DNA from: Rosa chinensis
Lineage: Eukaryota; Streptophyta; Magnoliopsida; Rosales; Rosaceae
Assembly (NCBI RefSeq): GCF_002994745.2
Contig: NC_037092.1
Span: 3,710,501-3,774,500 of the forward strand
Direction of reading: 5' to 3'
DNA length: 64,000 nt
The notes beneath the pieces are model-generated. The model searched no databases, was not told the origin of the DNA, and was given only the letters and a program-made list of their open reading frames with translations. The translations under genes and the position numbers were made by a program. Shown here in pieces: positions 35,219 through 45,264 of the stretch. How positions within the stretch are numbered: position 1 is the first letter of the stretch; every line of letters starts with the position of its first letter.

Positions 35219-38200
35219 AGTACATTTCCTGGAACTGTCAAGGCTTGGGGAAGCCATTGACAGTACAAACCTTAAGGGAGGTTACCCGCTCCCACAGCCC
35301 AGCTTTTGTTTTTCTCTCTGAAACACATCAGAGTTATCATTTTGTAGATAAAGTTAGAAGGCAGTTTGGTTACAGTAAAGGATTTAATGTCGAACCCATT
35401 GAAACAGCTGGCGGTCTAAGCCTTTGGTGGAAACCTGAATTTTCAGTGAGTATCTTGGATTACTCGATGCATTTCATTGATACTGTGGTAACCAAGACTG
35501 GCTCATCACGCTTCAGGATCACTTGGCTTTATGGTCCACCCTATTTTGCTGATAAGGAAAAGTTTTGGGATTCCTGGAATAGTAAAAATTGGAATGATGG
35601 GACGCCCTGGTTGGTAATTGGTGATTTGAATGAATTAATAAGCCAACATGAGAAAGAAGGAGGAGCTACTTGGGGTCTCAATAGAAGGCAGTTTTTGAGA
35701 TGCTTCCAGAACACAAATAAGTTGATCGATATTGGCTTTCAAGGGCAGAATTTCACTTGGGCAAGGAAGGTGGATGGTGTAATTGTGCTGCAAGAAAGAT
35801 TGGATAGATGTCTTGTTGACGAGAATTGGCTTCTAGATTGGCCAGACACCACCTTGTCGCATCTGACTAGGATTGGTTCTGATCACAATCCTATTCTCTT
35901 GGAAACAAACCCAATTTTGATCAAGCCCAAACCCTCCTTTAAGTTTGAGGCATATTGGGCTGAGGATTCTGATTGTTATGAGATAATTAGGGACAATTGG
36001 AGGAGTAGTGGAACTGCTTCACATAGTTCCACTTGGTCTTCTAACTTATCCAGATGCAAGCACAAATTAAGGAAGTGGAGCAAGACACGCTTTCCGAAGA
36101 GCACTAATTCTGAAATAAAAAAATGCCTCCTGGAACTTGAAGATCTACAAATCTCAGCTCCTTTCACTAGTAATGTTCAGCAATTGGAAATCACAAACAA
36201 GTTGAGCTCTCTTTGGAGATTGAATGAGCAGTATTGGCACCAAAGGTCCAGGATTCATTGGCTAAAAGCTGGAGACTCTAATTCACGGTTCTTCCATCTC
36301 ACCACGATTCACCGAAGGCAAAGGAATCGCATCCTAAGGATACAAAATGCTAATGAAGTTTGGGTGATTGGAGAAAGGTATATCAGGAGGGAGTTTGAAT
36401 TACAGTTCAAGGCTATTTTCAAAAGCCAAGGTCCTCGTCAGTGGGGTGAGGCACTCTCGGGTGTTAATCACCTGGTCACCATGGAGATGAATGACAACTT
36501 AACTGCTCCCTTTACCGTGGAGGAAGTGAAAGAGGCGGTTTTTCAGTTGGGAGCACTAAAGGCCCCGGGCCCTGATGGCTTCCCGGGATTATTCTATCAC
36601 AAATACTGGACTATTGTCAATGAGGTGATTCGTGCTACATCTACTGAGTTTGAAGCAAGCAGAGTCAGACTTGAAGCTCTAAACTTGACTCATATTGCTC
36701 TAATTCCTAAAGTCTCAAATCCTGAGAAGACCACACAATTCAGGCCTATTAGTCTTTGCAACAACTCGTACAAGATTCTTTCTAAGCTGCTAGCCAACAG
36801 ATTAAAGGTAATCCTCCCTCAGATTATCTCTTCAAACCAAAACGCTTTCGTCCCGGAGAGGCAGATACAGGACAATATCATGCTAGCCCATGAGACCTAT
36901 CATTACCTTCGTTTGAAAAGGGAAGGGGGGAATCATGCTTTTGGTCTAAAGCTAGACATGAACAAAGCATATGACAGAGTTGAATGGGACTTTTTGGAGG
37001 CAGCTCTCCTAAGTTTTGGGTTTTCTAGATCTTGGGTTACATTGGTAATGAGTTGTGTTACTACCGTATCATTTTCAATTGTTTTGAATGGTAAAGCAGG
37101 CCCTTTTTTCAAGCCCAGTAGAGGGCTTAGACAAGGTGATCCACTCTCGCCTTATCTCTTCCTCATTGTCAGCGAGGTCCTATCTCTTCGACTCACCAAG
37201 GCAGTTTCTATCGGAGTAATTAAGGGTGTTAAACTTAGTAGGAGTTGCCCGGTAATCTCACATCTTTTCTTTGCGGACGACTCCCTCTTCTTTCTGAATG
37301 CTACACTACAAAACTGCTCGCAACTTAATGCCATACTTATTGAGTACTGTGAAGCTTCGGGACAAAGGATAAACTTTGATAAGTCAAGTTTATACTTCTC
37401 TCCTAATACACCAAGTCAGATGAGCAGGTTAATGTGTGAACTACTAAGTATCAAAGTGGTGGATAATCCGGGTATCTACTTAGGACTCCCAACAATCTGG
37501 GGGAGGTCCAAAAAGGAGGCTCTTGGCTACATCAAAGATAGAATTAGCAGGAAGATCGAGGGCTGGAAACAGAGTTCCTTGTCTATGGCTGGAAGAGAGA
37601 TATTGATCAAGTCTGTTGCCACTGCTATACCATCTTATCCGATGGCCTGCTTTAAATTCCCTGCCAATATTTGTAATGATATAAACTCTCTACTCGGGAA
37701 TTTTTGGTGGGGATCAAATGACAGTAGCAACAAGATTCATTGGAAAAATTGGGAGTCTCTTGGTCTTGCAAAAGATGCCGGGGGCATGGGATTCAGGGAT
37801 TTGCAGGATTTTAATATGGCTCTACTAGCAAAACAATGCTGGAGATTAATGCAGGACCCTCACTCTTTATGGGCAAGAGTTCTCAAAGCCCGGTTATAAA
37901 TGGGTTGTCGATCAACATTTGGAAGGACAACTGGCTCCCTCCCCCCTATGTTGGCCCTATCTCATCTGGTCAAAATGGTCCCATAAACTACCCTGATCGA
38001 GTCTACTCTTTGATTGATTGGGATACCCGGGCTTGGTCTCTTGGCCACATTCTGCACCTACTTCAACCAAGGGAGATAAGTCTGATTCTGTCTTTACCTA
38101 TTGGTGATGGTGAAGGTTCCGATCGCCTCATATGGCCATGGAACAAGAATGGTGCCTATACAGTTAGATCTGGTTATCATTGGATGCACTCCAATAGACA

Positions 38201-39251
38201 CAGAGCCATCCCTAGCTCTAGTCACTCTTCACACATAGTGGACAGAAATGTATGGAAAGTGATTTGGAAAATTGATACGCTTCCAAAAGTCAGAAATTTT
38301 CTCTGGAGAGCTATATCCGGGGCCATTCCTACCCTTCTAAATTTGTATAGAAGGAAAATTTCATCATCACCTCTCTGCCCGATTTGTGGTGATTATGAAG
38401 AATCTATTGAACATATCCTACTTCTATGTTCTTGGGTTGATCTAATATGGTTTGGGTCACCACTTGGTATCAAAATTGAGAAAAGAAGTATCACAACAAT
38501 AGATAAATGGCTACTGAGTTCTTACAATTTAGTATCTACACCAACAGAAAAAAAGAATTTTCTTACCTTGATAAGCTTCTTTTGCTGGAAGATTTGGACT
38601 GTGAGGTGTGAATTTATTTACCAAAAAAAGCCGCTGACTCCTCAATTGATCATTAGAAGTGGATCAAATTTGGCTTATGAATATTGGGGAACAAGAAGTT
38701 TGATTTCAGCCCCTCCGCTTCAACCCCCTGCTCAATCTATCAGATGGATTCCCCCCCCTCCTGGGTTCGTAAAGATCAATTGCGATGCTGCGTGGTCTGG
38801 CTCCTCCTCTGCTTGTGGTTTAGGAGTAATGATCCGAAATCATCAGTGTGCTGTGATGGGTGGCTCTGCTAGATCGGTCTGCTGTAGCTCCGTCCCTATT
38901 GCAGAGGCAATGGCTGTGTTGGACGGCATCAATTCTGCTTTGGAGCACAATTTCACAAAGGTTATTGTGGAATCGGACTCACTAGGAGTGATCACAGACA
39001 TCAAATCAAAGAAAAAGAGTAGAGTTTGGGAGACTTACCCTTTAATTGAAGAGATTAGAAGAAGAAGCCTCCAGTTCTCTGAAATATGCTGGGATTGGAT
39101 CCCCCGAGAAGCGAATTCAGTCGCTCACACTGCGGCTTCGCTTGCCAAAGGGATGGTGGGTCTAAACAGATGGGCAAACACGCCACCACCATCCTTACTT
39201 CGAGTACTGAAGACTGATGGCCTTCCATGCCCTCCGCTAGAAAGCAATTAA
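35215..39251 (+). pseudogene. LINE ORF2 (endonuclease-RT-RNase H), broken
   Basis: Starts at ATG 35215 (MKYISWNCQGLGKPLTVQTL). The apurinic-like endonuclease shows SETHQ, VIGDLNE and IGSDHNPILL. The reverse transcriptase shows PDGFPGLFYHKYW, RPISLCNNSYKILSKLLANR and the catalytic FADDS at about 37269-37283. The first frame ends at 37899 after ARVLKARL. The second frame (to 39251) resumes with INGLSINIWKDNW. It contains the zinc-binding domain (LCPICGDYEESIEHILLLC) and RNase H (NCDAAW, AEAMAVLDGI, VESDSLG, ANSVAHTAA). Between the two frames, homologous LINEs carry a few dozen extra residues, so a deletion with frameshift near 37895 has separated the RT from the C-terminal domains. The element could not move with its own protein. 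Confidence 0.9.
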
Positions 39252-39443
39252 TCAGCTAGTTTCAATCTTGCTTTTGTCCAGTTAACTCTCTGGTACCTGG
39301 TTCAGTTTGAATTAGGTGGAGACGTTTAACTCTTTTCTAATTTGTTTGTAGAACTGTTTTGGGCCTTTTCTTGGCTCTCCGGGCTAGTCCCTTAATGGAA
39401 CTATCTGTTCAACCAAAAAAAAAAAAAAAAACAAAAAAAAAAA

Positions 39444-40344
39444 CAATCCACTTTAAATGAAGAAAGGAACAACACTAACAACAACAAGAGTTCAGCTCTG
39501 TGATAAAAAAAAAAAACAAGAGTTCAGCTCAACTCAACACAACTAGTCATTTGATGAGGCACATGGATTTCTGGGAATGAATCTTAAAGATTTGAAGACT
39601 TCATATTATCAACCCGAGTTATGTTTAGTTCTTTAAAGCATTTTATGGAGTAATTTAATTACACATCAGAAGTAATTAAATCAGTCACCGTTAGTAATTG
39701 TATAATTTTAATTACGGGTGCGTTAACTTTATTGTAGAGGACAGGTATAGATGAAAATATTGAGGTGTCCGTCTCTAGTCCGTTCTTTCCCTTTCTTTCC
39801 AAGGACCATTCTGTCCCGCTTTGAGCGGTCTACTGGTCGATTGCTTATATTGCATTTTGGATCTTTTCCTTTCATAAGAAGAATACAAATGAGATTCTCA
39901 TCAATGAACATTCAGTTAGTTTTTTTCTATATAACTAATTGTTAATTGATTTCACAATTAGCCTGCACACGAGGGTTTTAGGTGTTTGCTGACATACTTC
40001 AAACTAGAGGAAATTTCTTTTCCCGATCTTCTAAATCTGAAGCCTTAAATGTGGCTAGTTAAGACTGTTTCCTTGTTAATGAAACTTGACATGCTAAATA
40101 ACGTAATCAGATGGACCAGACATTCACACGATGACTCATTCATTTGATCAAAATACAGATCTAAAATTTAATAACATAAGATTACTTTGAGAATCATAGA
40201 CTCTGAGCTGAGGATATAATTACATTGCAAGGCCTACCTCCTCTTACTCTTAAAAACTCCATTGATTTCAGATTACACACAAACTAAATCTATAGCAACT
40301 CCATCCCTACTAGCATACCTCAAATTCTGACAACAATGAGAAGA
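39444..40344. other. Intergenic, no gene seen
   Basis: AT-rich DNA lies between the LINE tail and the 3' end of the PGG-domain gene. It includes a second A-run at 39504-39516 flanked by a 15-bp direct repeat. 40200-40344 probably contains the 3' untranslated region of the minus-strand PGG gene. Confidence 0.5.
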
Positions 40345-40884
40345 TTAGCAATCGGAACATCGGTTTTGACACCTAAAACGAACATTATGTCTATTCTTCT
40401 TGAACAACTGGAACAAGAACCTCAACACATAAGGCAGAGCAGCAGTGAACAATATGTAACGAAATTTCACCGACTCCTTCGGGGTCACAGCAAACACAGC
40501 AGAGCCATAAGTCACAATCATAGAAAGTGTGGCAATCATTACCTCAAAATGGAAAGGGAACCTATGAGTAAGCAATACGATTATGAAGATTGAACTCGAA
40601 AGAGCCAAGGTGTTCGATATCAAGAAAACATAAAACGGCACCTGGTGAGTTGCGTAAATGGCTCTTCCTGCAGTGTGACCCTTTCCATTGTCTTGCCAGA
40701 CACCTCCCGGAGGATTGACCCCGGCTTGGAATGTCACAGCAGTGATCAGCGCCGCAACTACTAGCAGAACGTTACGTGCATGGCCTGGTTCGTCATTCTC
40801 CTTGTCATACTCAAAGCTCGTGAACCAGCTCCACCCAGATTTTTTTGGAGGGTTCGCGACTGGTTTTTCTGGTGGGCTAGCCAT
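40345..40884 (-). CDS. PGG-domain membrane protein
   Basis: A single-exon frame of 179 residues (start MASPPEKPVANPPKKSGWSW). Residues about 36-165 form a PGG domain (Pfam family PGG, usually found at the C-terminus of plant ankyrin-repeat membrane proteins). It has the helix ARNVLLVVAALITAVTFQAG followed by the diagnostic VNPPGGVWQD, then further membrane segments near 83-106, 113-133 and 142-162. There are no ankyrin repeats, so it is a stand-alone PGG protein, a common plant form. The N-terminus is proline-rich and presumably cytosolic. A TATA-like sequence lies about 45 bp upstream of the ATG, implying a very short leader. Function is not established; relatives are linked to stress and defence signalling at membranes. 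The frame is intact. Confidence 0.88.
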   Translation of the reverse strand: MASPPEKPVANPPKKSGWSWFTSFEYDKENDEPGHARNVLLVVAALITAVTFQAGVNPPGGVWQDNGKGHTAGRAIYATHQVPFYVFLISNTLALSSSIFIIVLLTHRFPFHFEVMIATLSMIVTYGSAVFAVTPKESVKFRYILFTAALPYVLRFLFQLFKKNRHNVRFRCQNRCSDC

Positions 40885-40923
40885 TGCTTAGCTTTCTTCT
40901 CTGAAGCACCGAAGAGTTGGCAC

Positions 40924-40934
40924 CTTATATAAAT
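40924..40934 (-). promoter_or_regulatory. TATA box candidate for the PGG gene
   Basis: The minus strand reads ATTTATATAAG, a good plant TATA box, about 40-47 bp upstream of the ATG at 40884. With the usual spacing of about 30 bp, transcription would start only 10-20 bases before the ATG. Confidence 0.55.
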
Positions 40935-41330
40935 ACTTTTCACCAGTCACTCGTTTTTCTATCTTCTTTTTCTTAACTTGACCAATCTATCCGCGTAGGC
41001 TCTACTGAACCCAGTCAACCAGCAGTTTCGTGGAGATTCTGAAGAAACAACAAGGGAGAGTCGAGGAAGTAGCACCAAAAGAGATTATAAAAGAAGAAGA
41101 TGTCCAAAAGCGATCAATAATTTAGTCGGTCTTTGATATGAAACAAAGAGTTTACCGGACTTTGACCTGCTCAACAAAATTTATGTCCTAGTCTACGGAT
41201 CACCCTCCAGGAATCTAAGCACCTCAAATATGCAACGCGTTGATGCTACTGGTAATTGTATGATTTTCATTACTCAGATTCAAATTATTATAAGCTAATG
41301 TTAAACATCATTTACAATCAACACACTTTC

Positions 41331-41530
41331 ATGAACATGGTCCTACTATATACCAAGACGACAAAGAAATTCTATGTTACAACTACAATAGACTTTGTCA
41401 ATCTTACTCCAAAACTATAAACAACAAAAACTAGAGAAGAATGTCATGAACATGGTCCTATTATAAACCAACACAACAAAGAAATTCTATGTTACAACTA
41501 CAATAGACTTTTGTCAATCTTACTCCAAAA
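41331..41530. repeat. Tandem duplication with inserted filler DNA
   Basis: 41331-41415 (ATGAACATGGTCCTACTATA...) is repeated with a few changes at 41446-41529. Between them, 41416-41452 is a 37-bp stretch that matches an ABC1K intron (5817-5853) exactly by eye. The filler ends in ATGAACA, which is also the start of the second repeat. This is the pattern expected from template switching during break repair. Confidence 0.8.
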
Positions 41531-41573
41531 ATACAACAAAAATGAAATAATCATGAAAAAAAAAAACAAAAAA

Positions 41574-42500
41574 TTAGACCGTGTCATTCTCATTTTCATT
41601 ACTTACAATTAAATGGTGTTTCCTACACTCGCAGTAAAAAACCGAGGTAACAACATACCCCCAAAGCACAACCAATCCGTACAAAATCACCCACCCAAAT
41701 TTCTCCTCAATACCCACCACGACTCTCGTCATTGTTCCCGTCGACGACTGCTCCATCAAATCCTGACCGTCCATCACATCCTCCAGCTTCCTTGCAATCA
41801 CCGCCGTAACCGTCACAAACGAACCCGACAACACCCACCCGCACAGCCTCTTACCCGCCATCAAACCCGACCCGACCCGGATCGCTTCCCAGCCGTACCT
41901 CTCCTCCAGGATCGAGACAACCAGGCCAAGCCCCATAACCGCCATCAAGTAGATCTCCAGACCCGACCCGATAATCCGGATGAAAAATCGGGACCCGGAC
42001 GATGCGAATACCGCGGCGGCCAAAGTGGGGGGGACGAGGGCGTACGCGACGAGGAGCGCGTAGATGCAGACGCTGGTGGCGAAGGGTCTGCTCCAGCTGG
42101 ACTTGACGGCGGCGAGTGAGGAACGGAGGAGATTTGGGGATCTTCCGTGATAGGCTAATGAGGTGGCGGTGACGGCGGTGACGGAGGCGGTGAGGGAGAA
42201 GAGGAAGGAGGGGAGGAAGTAGAGGAGCTTGATGCGGAAGAGCGAAACGGCGTCGTCGCGGGACTCCTTCCAGACCTGGCGGGCCTCGAAGCGCGTGGGG
42301 GCCTGGGAGGCGAGGGACTCGAGATGGAAGACGTGGGATTTGAGGGGGTGGGAGGAGAGGGAGAGGGAGAAGAGGAGGAGGGAGAGAGGGAGGGTCGTGA
42401 GGGCAAAAATGGAAAGAAATGTTTGCTTGTTTCTCAGGGTGATCTTGACGGAATCGATCAGGACTTGTTTAAGGAGAAGACGAGTTGGAGTCGTTGGCAT
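41574..42500 (-). CDS. Uncharacterised plant membrane protein, six predicted helices
   Basis: A single-exon frame of 308 residues (start MPTTPTRLLLKQVLIDSVKI). It is far more GC-rich than its surroundings, especially 41850-42350. Hydrophobic segments lie near residues 26-48, 90-116, 138-166, 170-197, 216-236 and 267-290. The N-terminus (a basic stretch followed by KITLRNKQTFLSIFALTTLP) resembles a family of plant integral membrane proteins annotated only as transmembrane or poorly characterised proteins. No catalytic motif is visible. It ends shortly after a cysteine-containing segment (YCECRKHH) in an acidic tail. The opposite strand carries long antisense frames that are shadows of the GC-rich codons. 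The frame is intact and likely expressed. Confidence 0.82.
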   Translation of the reverse strand: MPTTPTRLLLKQVLIDSVKITLRNKQTFLSIFALTTLPLSLLLFSLSLSSHPLKSHVFHLESLASQAPTRFEARQVWKESRDDAVSLFRIKLLYFLPSFLFSLTASVTAVTATSLAYHGRSPNLLRSSLAAVKSSWSRPFATSVCIYALLVAYALVPPTLAAAVFASSGSRFFIRIIGSGLEIYLMAVMGLGLVVSILEERYGWEAIRVGSGLMAGKRLCGWVLSGSFVTVTAVIARKLEDVMDGQDLMEQSSTGTMTRVVVGIEEKFGWVILYGLVVLWGYVVTSVFYCECRKHHLIVSNENENDTV

Positions 42501-42776
42501 TTTGCTTTCGCCGGAAGAAACAACAATCTTTACGTTTGGACTCTTTTATGAGGTGGGTTTTAGGTGTGGGAACTTACCTAAATAGCCTTTTTCAAACCTT
42601 TTGCCTCGGAACTTTGGTTACAAGACTCAGCTAGTATAATCAATTTCAAGATTGGAAACTCCGAACTCAGAACAATTCAAGATTGGAAACTCAGAACTCA
42701 GAACAAAGGCAAGAAACCAAAAAACCAGACTTATATATAAAATGAAATCACTGAAATCAAAACATAAAAGAATATC

Positions 42777-44050
42777 TCTTTGTATAGTATTGGCATTCCT
42801 TCTTCACAAAACTCTATTCATTAAGAAGCCCAAGGTTGCAGCCCAAGCCCATACTTGTTTAAATACAATTGTTGTGGTTGACTTGGTTGTTTTGCTGTCA
42901 AAGACCCTCGTGAAGAATGGAAAATCAGTTGCTAGCAGCTTTCCCATCTTAGCATAATTGATCAATTGTAAATTGCTTCTTTTTCTCTTTGGGGGCTGCC
43001 TTGCTGTCGAAGACCAAGACTAAGTTTGAAGACTAGTTCAATTAGAACTTGCTACCTCATCAATTTGCTGCTTTGCTGCCTTGTTGACGTGCTTCCCCAT
43101 CCCATCTCACCTTGTTGTCTTGTCCAAGATCAAGCTTCAACCTTGCAGTTCAAAAGAAGACCCCTCTTCCCATGGCTCAAGTAAGCTCATGCATGGCATC
43201 TCTTTCTCAAACCCAATGGTTTTTCATGGGTTCCATTCCTATGTCAGTTTTGATTATGGAGCTTGAGTGTTTTAGTTTCTTGAATTGGTATTCCCAATTG
43301 AAATTAGGAGCATGGGTTTACATGGGCAATCTGAAATTATGGGTATGGGTTTACCTTCTCCAATTGAGTTTAAGGGTTCTTTGAGTGAACTGTGCTTTCT
43401 CTTCCTCCTATATATATATGGGTTCTCTGTTCATTCTCAAGCATTGAAAATATTTGGGTTTTCAATCCCTTTGTTGTTTAAAGTTCTATCTCTTTGGTTT
43501 TCTGTTTTTCAAAGTGTCTTGTTCCATGTTGAAAACAATTTGAAAAACAACAAACCATTCAATCATTCATACATATCATATCTTGCATCCCATGAGGTCA
43601 TTTGGGTATTGCAAACTTCAAAGGTGAAATCTCCAAGAAGAACTTGCTGCGTTCATAGCTTGTTTCATAGCTGAGATTTCTGAGTTGTTCACTTGTGTAA
43701 ACAATTAGCAAGAGTTAAGTACAAACAGTCTAGTGAGTCAGTCTAGAATGGTTGCCGAGTTCAGTGCAATCACTGTGTTGTAATCTTGTAATTTGGTTTC
43801 ATAGTGAATTGGTTTTGGTCTTTCAAGAGTTAAAGGCCACGCATATGTTTTCCCTCGATAGGGTGTTTACTGCGTTAACAAAAATCTGTGTTCTTTAATG
43901 CTTTAGTTGGTTTGCTTGATTGTTCAATATATTCTGTTCAATATCAGCACTCAGGATTGATCACCCAGTTGCAATCCCTGAGAAAGTTTTGAACGAAAAA
44001 ATTGGTTGTGAGCCTATTCACCCCCCTCTAAGCTCCTTCTAGGATCTTCA
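42777..44050 (+). repeat. 5' LTR of the copia element
   Basis: It aligns over its full length with 50608-51880. It starts TCTTTGTATAG where the other LTR has TGTTAGTATAG, so the canonical TG start is mutated here. It ends with CTTCA. A tract of TATATATATATGGG at about 43410-43423 is a possible promoter element. Open frames inside it (up to 129 codons) are duplicated in both LTRs and look like chance. Confidence 0.95.
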
Positions 44051-44052
44051 AT

Positions 44053-44064
44053 TGGTATCAGAGC
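44053..44064 (+). promoter_or_regulatory. Primer binding site, initiator tRNA-Met
   Basis: TGGTATCAGAGC, two bases after the 5' LTR, is complementary to the 3' end of plant initiator methionine tRNA. This is the usual primer for copia reverse transcription. Confidence 0.95.
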
Positions 44065-44106
44065 GGGTCACTAACTTGTGTTAGTGTGTTCCTCTGGACT
44101 CCTAGA

Positions 44107-45243
44107 ATGGACTGTGATAAAGTCTCTAGTTCCATTAACTCTCCTCCATATTTTGATGGGAAAGATTACTCTCAATGGAAAGTAATGATGATGGCTTTCT
44201 TGCAATCTCAAGAGGATAAGTTATGGAACATTATAGAGAAGGGTTGGATAGAACCAACTAAAAAGGAAACTGAAACCTCTAGTCTTATTCCTAAACCGAG
44301 AGGTGAGTGGACTGTTGCTGAGAAATCTGATCACAAATGTGATACTAAAGCTCGCTATAGCCTTTTCGCTGCCTTGTCGGATAAGGAAAGAAAAAGAATT
44401 ACAAATTGTCCAACTGCTAAAGCTTCTTGGGATTTACTTCAAACCACTCATGAGGGTAACAAAAAGGTGAAGGCACAAAAACTTCAAAGCCTTGTGCTTG
44501 AATTTGAAGAAATGACTATGAGAGAGGATGAATTTGTTGATGACTTCCATAGTCGCCTCATCAATGTTACCAATCAATGTCATGGGTTGGGTGATCCTAT
44601 TTTAGAGCATAGAATTGTGAAAAAGTTTCTTCGAGCTCTTCCTCCTAGTTTTGAGGCTAAGCAAATTGCCATTGAGGAAGCTCAAGATCTTGATACATAC
44701 TCATTAGATGAGCTTGTGGGAAATTTGAAAACCTTTGAGTCAAAAAGGAAAAAGGGTCAGAAAGAAAAAATAATTGCTCTAAGCACTTTGAAAAAAGAGG
44801 AAGACCTTTCTGATTTTAATATAGAAGAATTTGCTCTTCTCACAAAACAGTTCAAAAATTTTCTTAAATCTGCAAGGTCACCCTCTTCTAGTTCTAGAAA
44901 TTTTTCTAGTTCTACTTCTTCCAAAAGAAATCAGAATGATGAAGTTTCAAATGACAAATTCTCAAAGCCCTCAAAGTTTTTTCAAAAGAAGTCTTTTGGT
45001 AAAAGACCAAAATGTTTTGAGTGTCAAGGATATGGTCATCTTGCTGCTGATTGTGCAAACAAAAATTTTAAGTCTAAATCAAATAGAGCTTTTAAAACCT
45101 CTTGGAGTGATAATGAATCAGAAACTCAGTCCGACCATGAAGAGGAGACTGTTGCCCTTGTTGCTACCACCCAAAATGAGTCCTCAGATGAATCTGATGA
45201 TAATGAGCACTCTGAGGAGGTAGCCTCTAACAAGTTCGAGTAA
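44107..45243 (+). CDS. Copia gag (capsid/nucleocapsid) region
   Basis: From ATG 44107 (MDCDKVSSSINSPPYFDGKD) the frame runs 378 residues to a TAA at 45241. The N-terminal part is the DUF4219/UBN2-type gag (YSQWKVMMMAFLQ, AKASWDLLQTTHEG, VDDFHSRLINVTNQ). A CCHC knuckle CFECQGYGHLAADC lies near residues 303-316. The C-terminus is acidic. The next frame continues in the same phase directly after the TAA (coiled-coil region, then pol). The stop therefore looks like a point lesion in a gag-pol polyprotein rather than the natural end, although a read-through stop cannot be excluded. Confidence 0.9.
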   Translation: MDCDKVSSSINSPPYFDGKDYSQWKVMMMAFLQSQEDKLWNIIEKGWIEPTKKETETSSLIPKPRGEWTVAEKSDHKCDTKARYSLFAALSDKERKRITNCPTAKASWDLLQTTHEGNKKVKAQKLQSLVLEFEEMTMREDEFVDDFHSRLINVTNQCHGLGDPILEHRIVKKFLRALPPSFEAKQIAIEEAQDLDTYSLDELVGNLKTFESKRKKGQKEKIIALSTLKKEEDLSDFNIEEFALLTKQFKNFLKSARSPSSSSRNFSSSTSSKRNQNDEVSNDKFSKPSKFFQKKSFGKRPKCFECQGYGHLAADCANKNFKSKSNRAFKTSWSDNESETQSDHEEETVALVATTQNESSDESDDNEHSEEVASNKFE

Positions 45244-45264
45244 CTGTACAAAGCCTCAAAAATA

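Larger units (their letters stand above)
33060..39443 (+). mobile_element. L1-like LINE (non-LTR retrotransposon)
   Basis: The element carries ORF1 (33488-35218), ORF2 (35215-39251), a short 3' untranslated region and an A-rich tail (39415-39443). Domain order (CCHC-type ORF1; endonuclease, reverse transcriptase, zinc-binding domain, RNase H in ORF2) is that of plant L1-clade LINEs. The 5' end is not certain; a leader starting near 33065 is my estimate. I could not find a convincing target site duplication. The tail is followed by a small direct repeat, ACAAGAGTTCAGCTC, around another A-run (about 39485-39535). Confidence 0.9.

Noticed and set aside
33010..39480. Target site duplication for the LINE (AGAAAGAAC near 33040 and AGAAAGGAAC near 39462)
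   Set aside because: The match is short, imperfect and in low-complexity A-rich DNA; not enough to fix the 5' end.
42155..42406. Pro/Ser-rich minus-strand frame of 83 codons
   Set aside because: It is an alternate-frame shadow of the GC-rich membrane-protein gene at 41574-42500.
43285..43674. 129-codon frame within the copia LTR, repeated in both LTRs
   Set aside because: LTRs are non-coding; identity of the two copies comes from LTR identity, not from selection.
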